Origin: Mesorhizobium sp. DCY119
GTDB taxonomy: Bacteria > Pseudomonadota > Alphaproteobacteria > Rhizobiales > Rhizobiaceae
DNA length: 64,000 nucleotides
Assembly (NCBI RefSeq): GCF_003590645.1
Contig: NZ_CP031834.1
Coordinates: forward strand, 2,604,501-2,668,500
Direction: 5' to 3'
Every line of letters starts with the position of its first letter. The first letter of the stretch is position 1. Below, in pieces: positions 57,401 to 64,000 of the stretch. A model generated the notes under the pieces. That model did no database searches. It was not told where the DNA came from and saw only the letters and a list, made by a program, of their open reading frames with translations. Made by a program: the position numbers and the translations under genes.

Positions 57401-58300
57401 CTCGTTCACCTTCCAGTCGATATAGGCCTCGATATCGGGGTGATCAGCATCGACCACCACCATCTTGGCGGCGCGGCGCGTGGTGCCGCCCGACTTGATC
57501 GCGCCGGCGGCGCGGTCGCCGATCTTGAGGAAGCTCATCAGGCCGGACGACTTGCCGCCGCCGGAAAGCTTTTCGCCTTCGCCGCGCAGCATGGAGAAGT
57601 TGGAGCCGGTGCCGGAGCCATATTTGAACAGGCGCGCCTCGCGCACCCACAGGTCCATGATGCCGCCTTCGTTGACGAGGTCGTCGGCAACCGACTGGAT
57701 GAAGCAGGCATGCGGCTGCGGGTGTTCATAGGCCGACTTGGACTTGGTCAGCTTGCCGGTGAAAGGATCGACATAGAAATGGCCCTGGCCGGGGCCGTCG
57801 ATGCCATAGGCCCAGTGCAGGCCGGTGTTGAACCACTGCGGCGAGTTCGGGGCGACGCGCTGGGTGGCGAGCATGTAGGAGAGCTCGTCCTTGAAGGCGC
57901 GGGCGTCGTCTTCGGACTTGAAGTAGCCGCCCTTCCAGCCCCAATAGGTCCAGGTGCCGGCGAGACGGTCGAAGACCTGGCGGGCATCGATCTCGGAACC
58001 GTAGCGTTCATCTGCGGGCAGGGCGGCAAGGGCTGCCTCATCGGGCACCGAGCGCCAGAGGAAGGAAGGAACGTCGTTTTCCTCGACCTTCTTCAGCCGG
58101 GCGGGCACGCCGGCCTTGCGGAAATACTTCTGGGCAAGGATGTCGGCGGCGACCTGCGAGAACTGCGCCGGTACGTCGATGTTGTCCAGGCGGAAGACCA
58201 CCGAACCGTCAGGGTTCTTGATCTCGCTCAGCGCCTTGCGGAATTCGATCTCCGCGTAAGCCGATTGTCCGTCCTTGGTGAAACGCCGCTCGATGCGCAT
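54500..58300 (-). CDS. nrdJ: Adenosylcobalamin-dependent ribonucleotide reductase (class II)
   Basis: A 1266-aa enzyme that reduces ribonucleotides to deoxyribonucleotides using vitamin B12 as radical source, in the cytoplasm. Class II features are clear: the N-terminal [38 protein letters not shown], the [23 protein letters not shown] active-site region, GFADDKI-type helices near VRNM, and a C-terminal zinc-finger tail [28 protein letters not shown], which is found in the long Rhizobiales form. Two candidate NrdR boxes and a long leader lie upstream. This is probably the main RNR under aerobic growth. Confidence 0.97.
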   Translation of the reverse strand: MRIERRFTKDGQSAYAEIEFRKALSEIKNPDGSVVFRLDNIDVPAQFSQVAADILAQKYFRKAGVPARLKKVEENDVPSFLWRSVPDEAALAALPADERYGSEIDARQVFDRLAGTWTYWGWKGGYFKSEDDARAFKDELSYMLATQRVAPNSPQWFNTGLHWAYGIDGPGQGHFYVDPFTGKLTKSKSAYEHPQPHACFIQSVADDLVNEGGIMDLWVREARLFKYGSGTGSNFSMLRGEGEKLSGGGKSSGLMSFLKIGDRAAGAIKSGGTTRRAAKMVVVDADHPDIEAYIDWKVNEEQKVASLVTGSKIVRNHLAAIMKACINCEADNGDCFDPLKNPALKREIKAAKKNSVPENYVKRVIQFAKQGYKSIDFKTYDTDWDSEAYLTVSGQNSNNSVSLKDDFLRAVETDGDWNLTARKDGRVMKTLKARDLWEKIGHAAWASADPGLHFNTTMNDWHTSPAAGPIRGSNPCSEYMFLDDTACNLASINLLPYRNADGTIDISAYEHTVRLWTMVLEISVMMAQFPSKEIARLSYEYRTLGLGYANIGGLLMTSGIPYDSDEGRAIGAALTAIMTGIAYATSAEMASELGAFADYDRNAANMLRVMRNHRRAAYGDKDGYEKLAVNPVPLVASDLKQQELVTHARAAWDRAIELGEEHGYRNAQATVIAPTGTIGLVMDCDTTGIEPDFALVKFKKLAGGGYFKIINRAVPEALRTLGYSESQIAEIEAYAVGHGNLNQAPGINPGSLRAKGFTDDKIAALNAALKQAFDIKFVFNQWTLGADWVKETFGFTDEQLNDFSFEILPALGFSKKEIEAANIHICGAMTLEGAPFLKDEHLPVFDCANPCGKIGKRYLSVESHIRMMAAAQPFISGAISKTINMPNEATVEDCKEAYMLSWKLALKANALYRDGSKLSQPLNASLLADDEEDEDDVIEALLAAPAAAQAVTVTEKIVERVVERLYRDREKLPNRRKGYTQKAVVGGHKVYLRTGEFDDGRLGEIFIDMHKEGAAFRAMMNNFAIAISLGLQYGVPLDEYVEAFTFTKFEPAGMVVGNDAIKNATSILDYVFRELAVSYLDRSDLAHVDTSDFSNTSLGRGISEGRAQAVSKGLTRGAPLKVVSGIGSADPKGFAGAPGSQPAKVAPTAFSGSNVRALATSSATVTALKPVMAELREEATAFKRDYEERAKELAEEAAIEDTSPAAALFTEAAANEVAKAKAADRRMKSMMQGYTGNSCSECQNFTMVRNGTCEKCDTCGATSGCS

Positions 58301-58536
58301 TTGTCCGTTCCTCAGTCCCTATATATAGCACCTATCCACAGGAAACCCTCGCAGTTTCCGCATGAAGGCGCATGCCCGTTCAATTCCGGCTTTCACTGGG
58401 AAAGCCGGGGTCCCCGGCCTTCGTTCCCGCCAAGGTCGCCGTTATGCCAAATCCCCTGGCAGGCAACCCACTTTCGGCGAGACCGGAAGGCCTCAATCCA
58501 ACACTTGGCTGTGATTCCTCTCGTCGAGAGAGTTGC
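58301..58536 (-). other. Long leader of nrdJ with several mutually exclusive hairpins
   Basis: Between the NrdR boxes and the nrdJ start (minus strand) lie about 235 bases with several stems: CTCTCG-t-CGAGAG (58518-58530), a long-range GGCCTTC (58416-58422) / GAAGGCC (58486-58492) pairing, CCGGCTTTC / GAAAGCCGG (58386-58408) and an overlapping GCCGGGG / CCCCGGC (58404-58418). The last two share bases and cannot both form. No known riboswitch motif, including the B12 box, was recognised. A coding origin is unlikely. Confidence 0.4.
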
Positions 58537-58550
58537 ACACTAGCTAGTGT
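58537..58550. promoter_or_regulatory. NrdR-like box 1 (downstream)
   Basis: ACACTAGCTAGTGT is a perfect 14-base palindrome with the ACAC/GTGT ends of NrdR boxes, but it is two bases shorter than the 16-base consensus. Its centre is 31 bases from that of box 2, the usual spacing for paired NrdR boxes (three helical turns). Confidence 0.5.
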
Positions 58551-58566
58551 TGGAGCCTGATCGCAA

Positions 58567-58582
58567 ACACTAAATATAGTGT
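58567..58582. promoter_or_regulatory. NrdR box 2 upstream of nrdJ
   Basis: ACACTAAATATAGTGT fits the NrdR consensus ACACWATATATWGTGT almost fully (16 bases). It lies about 270 bases before the nrdJ start codon. A -35-like TTGCGA on the minus strand lies between the two boxes, so they could overlap the promoter and repress it. Confidence 0.75.
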
Positions 58583-58995
58583 TAAACAGTTATTTATTCC
58601 AGTGTCACACAGGCATGCTACGCGACAAAATTCACGGCAGAACGCGTGCGAAAGCCCACCGTCGAAACGGGGCAAAATCCGCCAGAACGCATGCTAATCC
58701 GGGAAAAAAGACCGGTTCAAAGAACCCGCCGGCCGCACCCTAAACAAGGACACGTGGCCCATAAAAGACGACTCGGATTTCATCGTCAAGGATTCGTTTC
58801 TGTAAGTTTTATGACCCCAACATCTTGTGTGTCACTTATGTGGATAGTGGGGAGAATAAATGCCGGAAAAGCGCGGCTCCGCGGTTTTGCCCAAACCGCC
58901 CGAAAAAACATCTTGCTATTGCTTGCCGCCTGGCGGCCGCACCCAATTACGCACCCAGGTGGCCGAATCGCTGACGGCGCGTGTGTGTCGCGTCT
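58583..58995. other. Intergenic region between the nrdJ promoter and the Pit gene
   Basis: About 410 bases with no sure gene. It holds a DnaA-box-like TGTGGATAG (58839-58847) and a small plus-strand frame at 58860 that has a good ribosome site (GGGGAG) but overlaps the 3' end of the Pit gene. No tRNA or terminator is clear; a palindromic GCGGCTCCGCGG-type stem is near 58873. Confidence 0.5.
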
Positions 58996-59075
58996 TCAGG
59001 AAACGGCGCCGAGCAGGGCGAATATCGTTGCTGCCAGCAGGGCCGAAGCCGGCACGGTGGTTGCCCACGCCATGA
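58860..59075 (+). CDS. Possible small protein (71 aa), doubtful
   Basis: An ATG 9 bases after GGGGAG opens MPEKRGSAVLPKPPEKTSCYCLPPGGRTQ ... and continues in a basic, proline- and arginine-rich sequence. The last 80 bases lie antisense to the end of the phosphate transporter gene. Composition is not protein-like in the second half and no family is recognised, so this may be chance. Confidence 0.2.
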   Translation: MPEKRGSAVLPKPPEKTSCYCLPPGGRTQLRTQVAESLTARVCRVFRKRRRAGRISLLPAGPKPARWLPTP

Positions 59076-60537
59076 CGATGGTCCTGACATGGGCGCGGCG
59101 CACCAGGCGGCGGCGGGTGATCTCTTCGTTCGACGGTCCCTTGCGCGGGTTGTCGTCGTCGTCCTCGTCATCCTCGGCCGATTCGTTTTTCGATCCCGCC
59201 TTGCCGGTCTTCTTCAATTGCCTGCGGCGCTCGAGATAGGCACGGCGATGCTTTGAATTCTCGATGTACCATTCGCGGAAGAAGCCGACGCCGAAGACGG
59301 CGCCCACGGCAATATGCGTCGAGGATACCGGCAGGCCGAACCACGAGGCGACGATGACGATGATCGCCACGGCAAGCGCCACCGAGAAGGCGCGCATCGG
59401 GTTGAGCTTGGTGATCTCGCCGCCGACGACCCGCACCAGCTTGGGCCCGTAGAGCAGCAGGCCGCAGGAAATGCCGAGCGCGCCGATGAGCATGACCCAG
59501 AAGGGAATGTTGACGACGTCTGCCACCGCGCTCTTTCTGGCTGCATCGACGATCGCCGCCAGCGGCCCGACCGCGTTGGCGACGTCGTTGGCGCCATGAG
59601 CGAAGGACAGAAGTGCTGCGGAGCCGATCAGGGGCAGCCGGAAAAGTTTTCTTAGCGAGCGGTTGCGGTTCTCCAGGCCTTGCGATTGCGCCAGCACGGA
59701 CCGGTGGGAGAGCGCCCAGGCAAGCAGAAAGCAGGCGATGCCGACCAAAGCCGTTACCCCTGCACCTGCACCGGGAAAGAGCTTCGTCACGAGATAGGTG
59801 GCGAAAGAGCCGGCCATCAAGGCGATCAGCAGCGGAACCCAGCGCCTAGCGGCGGCGATCTTGTCGTCCTGATAGATGATCGCGGTTTTGATGAAGGCCT
59901 GGAAGACGATCGCGACGGCTGCGCCAAGGATAGGGGTCACGACCCAGCTCGTCGCTATGGTGGTCATCGACAGCCAATCGACGGCACCGAGGCCGGCGGC
60001 TGCCGCGCCTGCTCCGACCACGCCGCCGACGATAGAGTGGGTGGTCGACACCGGTGCGCCGATCCAGGTGGCGAAGTTGATCCACAGCGCCGAAGAGACG
60101 AGGCCGGCCAGCATAAGCCGGATCAGCACCGCAGGATCGGAAACGACCTCGGGCTGGATGATGTTGGACGAAATCGTGGCGACAACAGCGTCGCCGGCAA
60201 TCAGGGCGCCTGCCGTTTCGAAGATGGCAGCGATGATCAGCGCGCTGACCATGGTCATGGCCTTGGCGCCGACGGCAGGGCCGACATTGTTGGCGACGTC
60301 GTTGGCGCCGATGTTCATGGCCAGATAGGCCGCCATTGCCGCCGCGATCACCACGACGATAGCCTGCGGTTGACCGAAGACGTAGATCGCTGCCGCGGAA
60401 GCCGCCAGCAGGAGGAATAGCAGCGCCAGACCGGGTGCTAGAAATCCGCGTGCGACAAAGCCGGTTGCTTCCTCGATGTCGGCAAGCCGGCCCAGATCCT
60501 TGTCGAGTGTATGTTTGGAGCGCGCGCCGTCGCTCAT
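58996..60537 (-). CDS. pit: Inorganic phosphate transporter, Pit family
   Basis: A 513-aa inner-membrane phosphate (metal-phosphate) symporter with about ten or more helices. The two inverted Pit motifs are present: NIGANDVANNVGPAVGAKAM and FAHGANDVANAVGPLAAI. A long charged, acidic cytoplasmic loop (GSKNESAEDDEDDDDNPRKG) lies before the last helix. The ATG at 60537 (MSDGARSKHTL) is chosen over a TTG 9 bases upstream. It is a low-affinity, proton-driven uptake system. It is separated from the Nudix gene by 105 bases on the same strand. Confidence 0.93.
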   Translation of the reverse strand: MSDGARSKHTLDKDLGRLADIEEATGFVARGFLAPGLALLFLLLAASAAAIYVFGQPQAIVVVIAAAMAAYLAMNIGANDVANNVGPAVGAKAMTMVSALIIAAIFETAGALIAGDAVVATISSNIIQPEVVSDPAVLIRLMLAGLVSSALWINFATWIGAPVSTTHSIVGGVVGAGAAAAGLGAVDWLSMTTIATSWVVTPILGAAVAIVFQAFIKTAIIYQDDKIAAARRWVPLLIALMAGSFATYLVTKLFPGAGAGVTALVGIACFLLAWALSHRSVLAQSQGLENRNRSLRKLFRLPLIGSAALLSFAHGANDVANAVGPLAAIVDAARKSAVADVVNIPFWVMLIGALGISCGLLLYGPKLVRVVGGEITKLNPMRAFSVALAVAIIVIVASWFGLPVSSTHIAVGAVFGVGFFREWYIENSKHRRAYLERRRQLKKTGKAGSKNESAEDDEDDDDNPRKGPSNEEITRRRLVRRAHVRTIVMAWATTVPASALLAATIFALLGAVS

Positions 60538-60642
60538 GACTGGCAAGGCCGCGGCCAGCGCAAACCCGTAACCCGAGCCGTCGGCGTATGTCTGGCGGAG
60601 TGGGGGCCTGCTGCGGGGTTCATCGCCTGGAAGTTAGCGAAA

Positions 60643-61134
60643 TCAGGCAGCGGTTTTGTGTCGGCTCTCGCCGAAGTGCCTGATGAGCTCGCCAAGATCC
60701 TGCTCCCGCACCAGCCTTGCAGCCTTGGAAACGGGAAACCACTCGCGCTTGCGCTCGTCTTTCTCGGGCCATTTGGAGGCGACATCGTCGACATGCATCG
60801 GAAATACGAGCACTTCGCAGCGGCGTTCCATGCCCGATGACAGGCGCTTGGCGTAGTAGTAGCGGCCGAGTTCGAGATGGGACATGGAGCCGGAAAGGCC
60901 GGCTTCCTCGGCTGCTTCGCGCGCAGCGGACTCGTAGAGTTGTTCAGTGCCTTCCGGCCAGCCCTTGGGCAGAACCCAGCGGCCGGTGTCGCGGCTGGTG
61001 ATCAGCATGATCTCGGTACGACCGGCGCGCTCGCGCCACGGCAATGCGGCAACCTGCACACGGCACGGCATCGCTCCGAAGAGGCGCCTGATCCGCTCAA
61101 CCATATGGTTGCGTGTGACGTGGTTCATAAGCAT
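60643..61134 (-). CDS. Nudix hydrolase
   Basis: A 163-aa enzyme that hydrolyses a nucleoside diphosphate linked to a moiety X. The Nudix box, GWPEGTEQLYESAAREAAEEAGL, is complete (GX5EX7REUXEEXGU). The family of short proteins of this kind in alphaproteobacteria includes diphosphoinositol-polyphosphate- and Ap4A-type hydrolases; substrate unknown. The start could be either of two in-frame ATGs 6 bases apart (61134 or 61128). It lies upstream of the Pit gene, in the same direction, and downstream of gpt with a 222-base gap. Confidence 0.9.
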   Translation of the reverse strand: MLMNHVTRNHMVERIRRLFGAMPCRVQVAALPWRERAGRTEIMLITSRDTGRWVLPKGWPEGTEQLYESAAREAAEEAGLSGSMSHLELGRYYYAKRLSSGMERRCEVLVFPMHVDDVASKWPEKDERKREWFPVSKAARLVREQDLGELIRHFGESRHKTAA

Positions 61135-61356
61135 CGACGTTGGTCTTTCCCGGTTCTCCGATTCGTTTGCCGTCTCACGAATATTAGAGTTAATTATGCG
61201 TAATAATAGTAAAAATTCGACTAATCCCCGACCGAAATCAGGTGAAGCAGTGATGCAGGACCTACGTGGAGATCAGTCGAAAGTTGCAACTTAATATAGG
61301 GAGACACCCGCTCGATTGCCACCTTGCGGGCGCCATGCGTTAGCGCAGGAGCGCAA

Positions 61357-61854
61357 TCAGCCGGCGTGATCGTCGGAAATCGGCTTCTGATAGGTGAAGC
61401 CCATGTCCCAAGGGAAGTAGATCCAGGTGTCCTGCGACACCTCGGTGACGAAGGTGTCGACCAATGGCCGGCCCTTGGGCTTGGCGTACACAGTGGCGAA
61501 GTGGGCTTTCGGCATCATCGCCCGCACGATCGCCGCCGTCTTGCCGGTGTCGGTGAGGTCGTCGACGATGAGCACGCCCTCGCCGTCATTTTCGAGCAGG
61601 GAGGGGGTGATTTCCTTCAGGACCTGCAACTGACCTTGCGAGGTGTAGTCGTGGTAGGAGGCGACGCAGACCGTCTCGATCATGCGGATGCCGAGTTCGC
61701 GCGAGATGATGGCGGCCGGAACCAGCCCGCCGCGCGTGATGCAGACGATTGCCTTCCATTGTCCGTTGACGCCGGCAAGCCGCCAGGCCAGCGCACGGGC
61801 ATCACGATGGAACTGGTCCCAGGCAACGGGAAAGGCTTTTTCGGGAAGAGACAT
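61357..61854 (-). CDS. gpt: Xanthine-guanine phosphoribosyltransferase
   Basis: A 165-aa purine-salvage enzyme that converts xanthine, guanine or hypoxanthine with PRPP to nucleotides. The PRPP motif [14 protein letters not shown] and the N-terminal [21 protein letters not shown] are clear, as is the [27 protein letters not shown]-terminal part. It matches bacterial XGPRT in length. It complements the purine synthesis genes elsewhere in this window. The start is MSLPEKAF. Confidence 0.96.
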   Translation of the reverse strand: MSLPEKAFPVAWDQFHRDARALAWRLAGVNGQWKAIVCITRGGLVPAAIISRELGIRMIETVCVASYHDYTSQGQLQVLKEITPSLLENDGEGVLIVDDLTDTGKTAAIVRAMMPKAHFATVYAKPKGRPLVDTFVTEVSQDTWIYFPWDMGFTYQKPISDDHAG

Positions 61855-62062
61855 TGCGCGGCACTCCGGTGGCGCGTCGCAACGCGCGAAAGCTCAGGGA
61901 ATGCGGGCGCAATTAGCCGGAAAGACCGGCGTTTGGCAAGCCTCTCGCCATTGCTGGCCCATATTGATTTTTCGCATCCGGCGGGGCGCGCGATTGAATG
62001 CGGGGCAAAGTTATGATCATTGCGAGCGGGCGCGAAAGCCTGTGCAGGAACGGAGCATTCAC

Positions 62063-62683
62063 ATGCTGAAAATCTGGGGTCGCAGAAACTCGACCAATGT
62101 CAAAAAAGTTCTGTGGTGCGCCGGGGAACTCGGTTTGTCGTACGAGCACGCCAATGCCGGTGGCGCTTTTGGCGTCGTCAACGATCCCGAATATCGCGCC
62201 ATGAACCCCAACGGGCTCGTTCCCTGCATAAAGGATGGAGACTTCGTGCTGTGGGAGTCGAATGCGATCGTTCGCTATCTGGCTGCAAAGTACAGTAATG
62301 GCACGCTTTTTCCGGCGGACCCAACCGTTCGCGCCGATGCCGACAAGTGGATGGATTGGGCGACGTCGTCCATCGCTGCTCCTTTCCGCGATGTGTTCTG
62401 GAATGTCGTGCGCCTGCCCGTTGACCAGCGCGACGACGCGGCGTTCAGGAAAGGTTTGGAGAATTGCACGCGGCTGCTGTCGATCGCCGATGAGGCCCTT
62501 GTCGGGCAGCCATTTCTTTCAGGCGCTCAATTCGGCATGGGCGACATACCGCTGGGGTGCTTTGCTTATTCCTGGTTTGGCATGCCGATCGAAAGGCCAG
62601 CTTTGCCCCACCTGAGGGCCTGGTATGACCGGCTTGCCACACGGCCAGCCTATCAGACGGCGGTGATGATACCGCTGACCTGA
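62063..62683 (+). CDS. Glutathione S-transferase family protein
   Basis: A 206-aa cytosolic GST. The thioredoxin-like N-terminal domain (MLKIWGRRNSTNVKKVLWCAGELGLSYEHANAGG ... NPNGLVPCIKDGDFVLWESNAIVRYLAAKY) contains the glutathione-binding ESNAI and the Ser near residue 10 that probably activates it. A helical C-terminal domain follows. The substrate is unknown. The ATG at 62063 is preceded by AGGAACGGAG; an earlier in-frame start reaches over gpt and is rejected. It is divergent from gpt. Confidence 0.92.
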   Translation: MLKIWGRRNSTNVKKVLWCAGELGLSYEHANAGGAFGVVNDPEYRAMNPNGLVPCIKDGDFVLWESNAIVRYLAAKYSNGTLFPADPTVRADADKWMDWATSSIAAPFRDVFWNVVRLPVDQRDDAAFRKGLENCTRLLSIADEALVGQPFLSGAQFGMGDIPLGCFAYSWFGMPIERPALPHLRAWYDRLATRPAYQTAVMIPLT

Positions 62684-62716
62684 GGTCCAATTGTCCTGCG
62701 CTGCGACAGCGATGCC

Positions 62717-63556
62717 TTATCGCGACATGAACGTTGCCACCGGCATCGACTGCAGAACGGTTCGGGTGACGCCGCCGAACAGCAACTGCCGCAGCCAGGA
62801 ATGGCTGTAGGCACCGAGGACCAGAAGGTCGGCGCCTGTCGCGGCGACGCGCTCCTGAAGGATTTGATCGACAGAGCGGTGTTTTGACTCTTCAGAGGCG
62901 ACGGTGACGTTTGCTCCATGACGGGCAAGTGCCGCGGCGATCTCGGCGCCGGACGCGTCGGCGTCTTCATCAGTGTCATCGGGCGGGTCGATAACGAAGA
63001 CTTCCGTGTGCTTGGCTTCCAGGATCAGCGGCAGGGCGTCGAAGGCGGCGCGTGCTGCCTCGCGGCTGCCGTTCCAGGCGATGATGATGCGGCCATAATT
63101 GCTCTGGGCCGGGCCGTCATGGGGAACGACCAGCACCGGGCGCCCGGACTCGTAGAGCAGCGCATCGACGTCGGCTGTGGCCGTCGAATCCGCGTGCGGG
63201 TCGCGCTGGGCGGCAATGACGATATCGGCGCAGCGCGCGCTGGAAATGCCGCAATGGGCGCTGTCGCCGGAAAAGCTTTCAAGGCTGCGCCACTCCGAGG
63301 ACTGGCCGGATTCGGTAATACGGCTTCGAAACAGCCCCTCAAGCTGGTCGGCTCGTTCCTTGTTGACCTCGGCGGTCGCCTGCAGGAACTCGGTGTCGGG
63401 AAAGCCGACCGCCGACGTGTAGGCGACAGGCAGTGCTTCGGCATGTACGCCGATCATATGGCTCTCGAAGCGGGCGGCGAAGGGGATCGCGCAGTCAAGG
63501 ACGCGCTCGGCGTCGTCCTTGCTCTGGATAATGGCAACGATCGTCTTGAACGGCAT
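62717..63556 (-). CDS. Universal stress protein, tandem UspA domains
   Basis: A 279-aa protein with two UspA-type halves: MPFKTIVAIIQSKDDAERVLDCAIPFAARFESHMIGVHAEALP and GRIIIAWNGSREAARAAFDALPLILEAKHTEVFVIDPP. The second half ends with an ATP-binding type loop GADLLVLGAYSHSWLRQLLFGGVTRTVL. Such proteins increase survival under stress or starvation; function is not specific. The ATG at 63556 is preceded by AAGGAGG; the longer open frame further upstream is not family-like. It is convergent with the glutathione transferase. Confidence 0.92.
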   Translation of the reverse strand: MPFKTIVAIIQSKDDAERVLDCAIPFAARFESHMIGVHAEALPVAYTSAVGFPDTEFLQATAEVNKERADQLEGLFRSRITESGQSSEWRSLESFSGDSAHCGISSARCADIVIAAQRDPHADSTATADVDALLYESGRPVLVVPHDGPAQSNYGRIIIAWNGSREAARAAFDALPLILEAKHTEVFVIDPPDDTDEDADASGAEIAAALARHGANVTVASEESKHRSVDQILQERVAATGADLLVLGAYSHSWLRQLLFGGVTRTVLQSMPVATFMSR

Positions 63557-63695
63557 GGAAGCCTCCTTGATGCGACGTATGAACATCCCAGGAGGAAACT
63601 CTATCACGGCCTTGGCGGTTCCGCACGGCAAGCGATATTGGCGCGCAGGTGCGTTGACATTCAGGTGATCGGGCCTGCTACCTGCGCTTCGGCAG

Positions 63696-64000
63696 TCAGG
63701 CAGGCTTGGCGGCTTTTGCAGCTTCGGCGAGGCCGGCAACCATCGCGGCGACTTCGGCCCGTGCAGCCTCCAGCGCTTCCTGCGAGCGGGCGCGGACGAC
63801 GAGATCGGTGCGGAAGGTGCCATCGAGATATTTCGGGTAGGAGCCGATGATCGTGTCGGGGTGGCGCTTCTGTATTTCTCCCAGTGGGCCACCGATCGTG
63901 CCTTCGCCGAAGGGACACTCGATGGTGACCGAAATGAGCTTCGTGCCCGTCTTCAGCGTCGGCACGACATTGTCGAGCATGGCCTGGAAAATGGATGGCA
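63696..64000 (-). CDS. Molybdopterin-binding (CinA N-terminal/MoaB-like) protein, C-terminal part
   Basis: The visible end of a gene that starts beyond the window. PSIFQAMLDNVVPTLKTG, then GTKLISVTIECPFGEGTIGGPLGEIQKRHPDTIIGSYPKYLDGTFRTDLVVRARSQEAL, fits the short CinA-like MoCF-domain proteins of alphaproteobacteria that consist of the molybdopterin-binding domain. Its precise function, in cofactor synthesis or nucleotide recycling, is not known. It precedes the universal stress protein gene by 140 bases on the same strand. About 101 residues are seen. Confidence 0.85.
   Translation of the reverse strand, partial: PSIFQAMLDNVVPTLKTGTKLISVTIECPFGEGTIGGPLGEIQKRHPDTIIGSYPKYLDGTFRTDLVVRARSQEALEAARAEVAAMVAGLAEAAKAAKPA

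Noticed and set aside
58301-58536. Cobalamin riboswitch upstream of nrdJ
   Set aside because: A B12-dependent enzyme made this attractive, but no B12-box (GCCACTG) or the other conserved core segments were found on the minus strand.
55040-58543. A 1167-codon open frame antisense to nrdJ
   Set aside because: It is the mirror of a very GC-rich coding gene; the minus-strand protein is a clear class II reductase.

Overview
The window is chromosomal DNA of a GC-rich alphaproteobacterium, most likely a member of the Hyphomicrobiales (Rhizobiales) in the Mesorhizobium/Aminobacter/Phyllobacteriaceae range. The evidence is the gene content and order: alaS-icd, purB, the split phosphoribosylformylglycinamidine synthase purS/purQ/purL, bolA-grxD, a B12-dependent nrdJ, an F1-ATPase zeta inhibitor, Cox-type molybdenum-enzyme maturation genes and typical rhizobial palindromic repeats. 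The genus is inferred from gene families only.

Layout. 1-5.2 kb: the end of alaS, icd, a TrmJ-like tRNA methyltransferase and murI. 5.2-6.6 kb: a two-gene ferrous iron uptake operon (cupredoxin plus FTR1 permease) with a candidate Irr-type iron box. 6.6-11.6 kb: a DUF3008 protein, an oxidoreductase divergent from its HxlR regulator, rpsD, ttcA, a Bcr/CflA exporter and grxD. 11.6-20 kb: a purine and housekeeping block on the minus strand (purC-purS-hypothetical-purQ, then purL and bolA), interrupted by a MocR regulator with a divergent DUF1127 gene, a lipoprotein and an antisense phosphodiester glycosidase. 20-28.3 kb: ATPase inhibitor zeta, HpaI-type aldolase, RBBP9 hydrolase, Tat-signal VOC protein, purB, DUF2259 with a membrane protein, DUF2171, a P1 peptidase and a periplasmic binding protein.

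28.4-34.7 kb: a plus-strand run of flavin reductase, MoxR ATPase (CoxD-like), VWA protein (CoxE-like), two XdhC-type proteins, a molybdopterin-binding/nucleotidyltransferase fusion and a secreted hydrolase. These look like maturation factors for a molybdenum hydroxylase, but no coxMSL-type structural genes are in the window. 34.8-40.5 kb: DUF1176, a second DUF1127 gene, a J-domain-like protein, aldo/keto reductase, a formaldehyde-activating-enzyme homologue that seems to lack the catalytic histidine, a DMT transporter and an unidentified protein.

40.5-41.9 kb: 1.4 kb without a credible gene, filled with rhizobial palindromic and tandem repeats. 41.9-46.3 kb: a secreted alpha/beta hydrolase, an OafA-type acyltransferase and hisC. 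46.3-49.5 kb: an aldehyde dehydrogenase operon (GAF-Fis regulator, aldehyde dehydrogenase, DUF779). 49.6-54.4 kb: a molbindin gene with a candidate molybdate box, TrmO, a pentapeptide-repeat protein, a periplasmic binding protein and a metallo-beta-lactamase-fold hydrolase. 54.5-64 kb: nrdJ with two candidate NrdR boxes and a long structured leader, a Pit phosphate transporter, a Nudix hydrolase, gpt, a glutathione transferase, a universal stress protein and the end of a CinA/MoaB-type gene.

No tRNA, rRNA, CRISPR array, transposase or phage gene was recognised. The most interesting signals are regulatory sites that match the nearby gene function (iron, molybdate, NrdR, MocR), the orphan Cox maturation cassette, the altered Fae homologue and the secreted gene embedded between purS and purQ.
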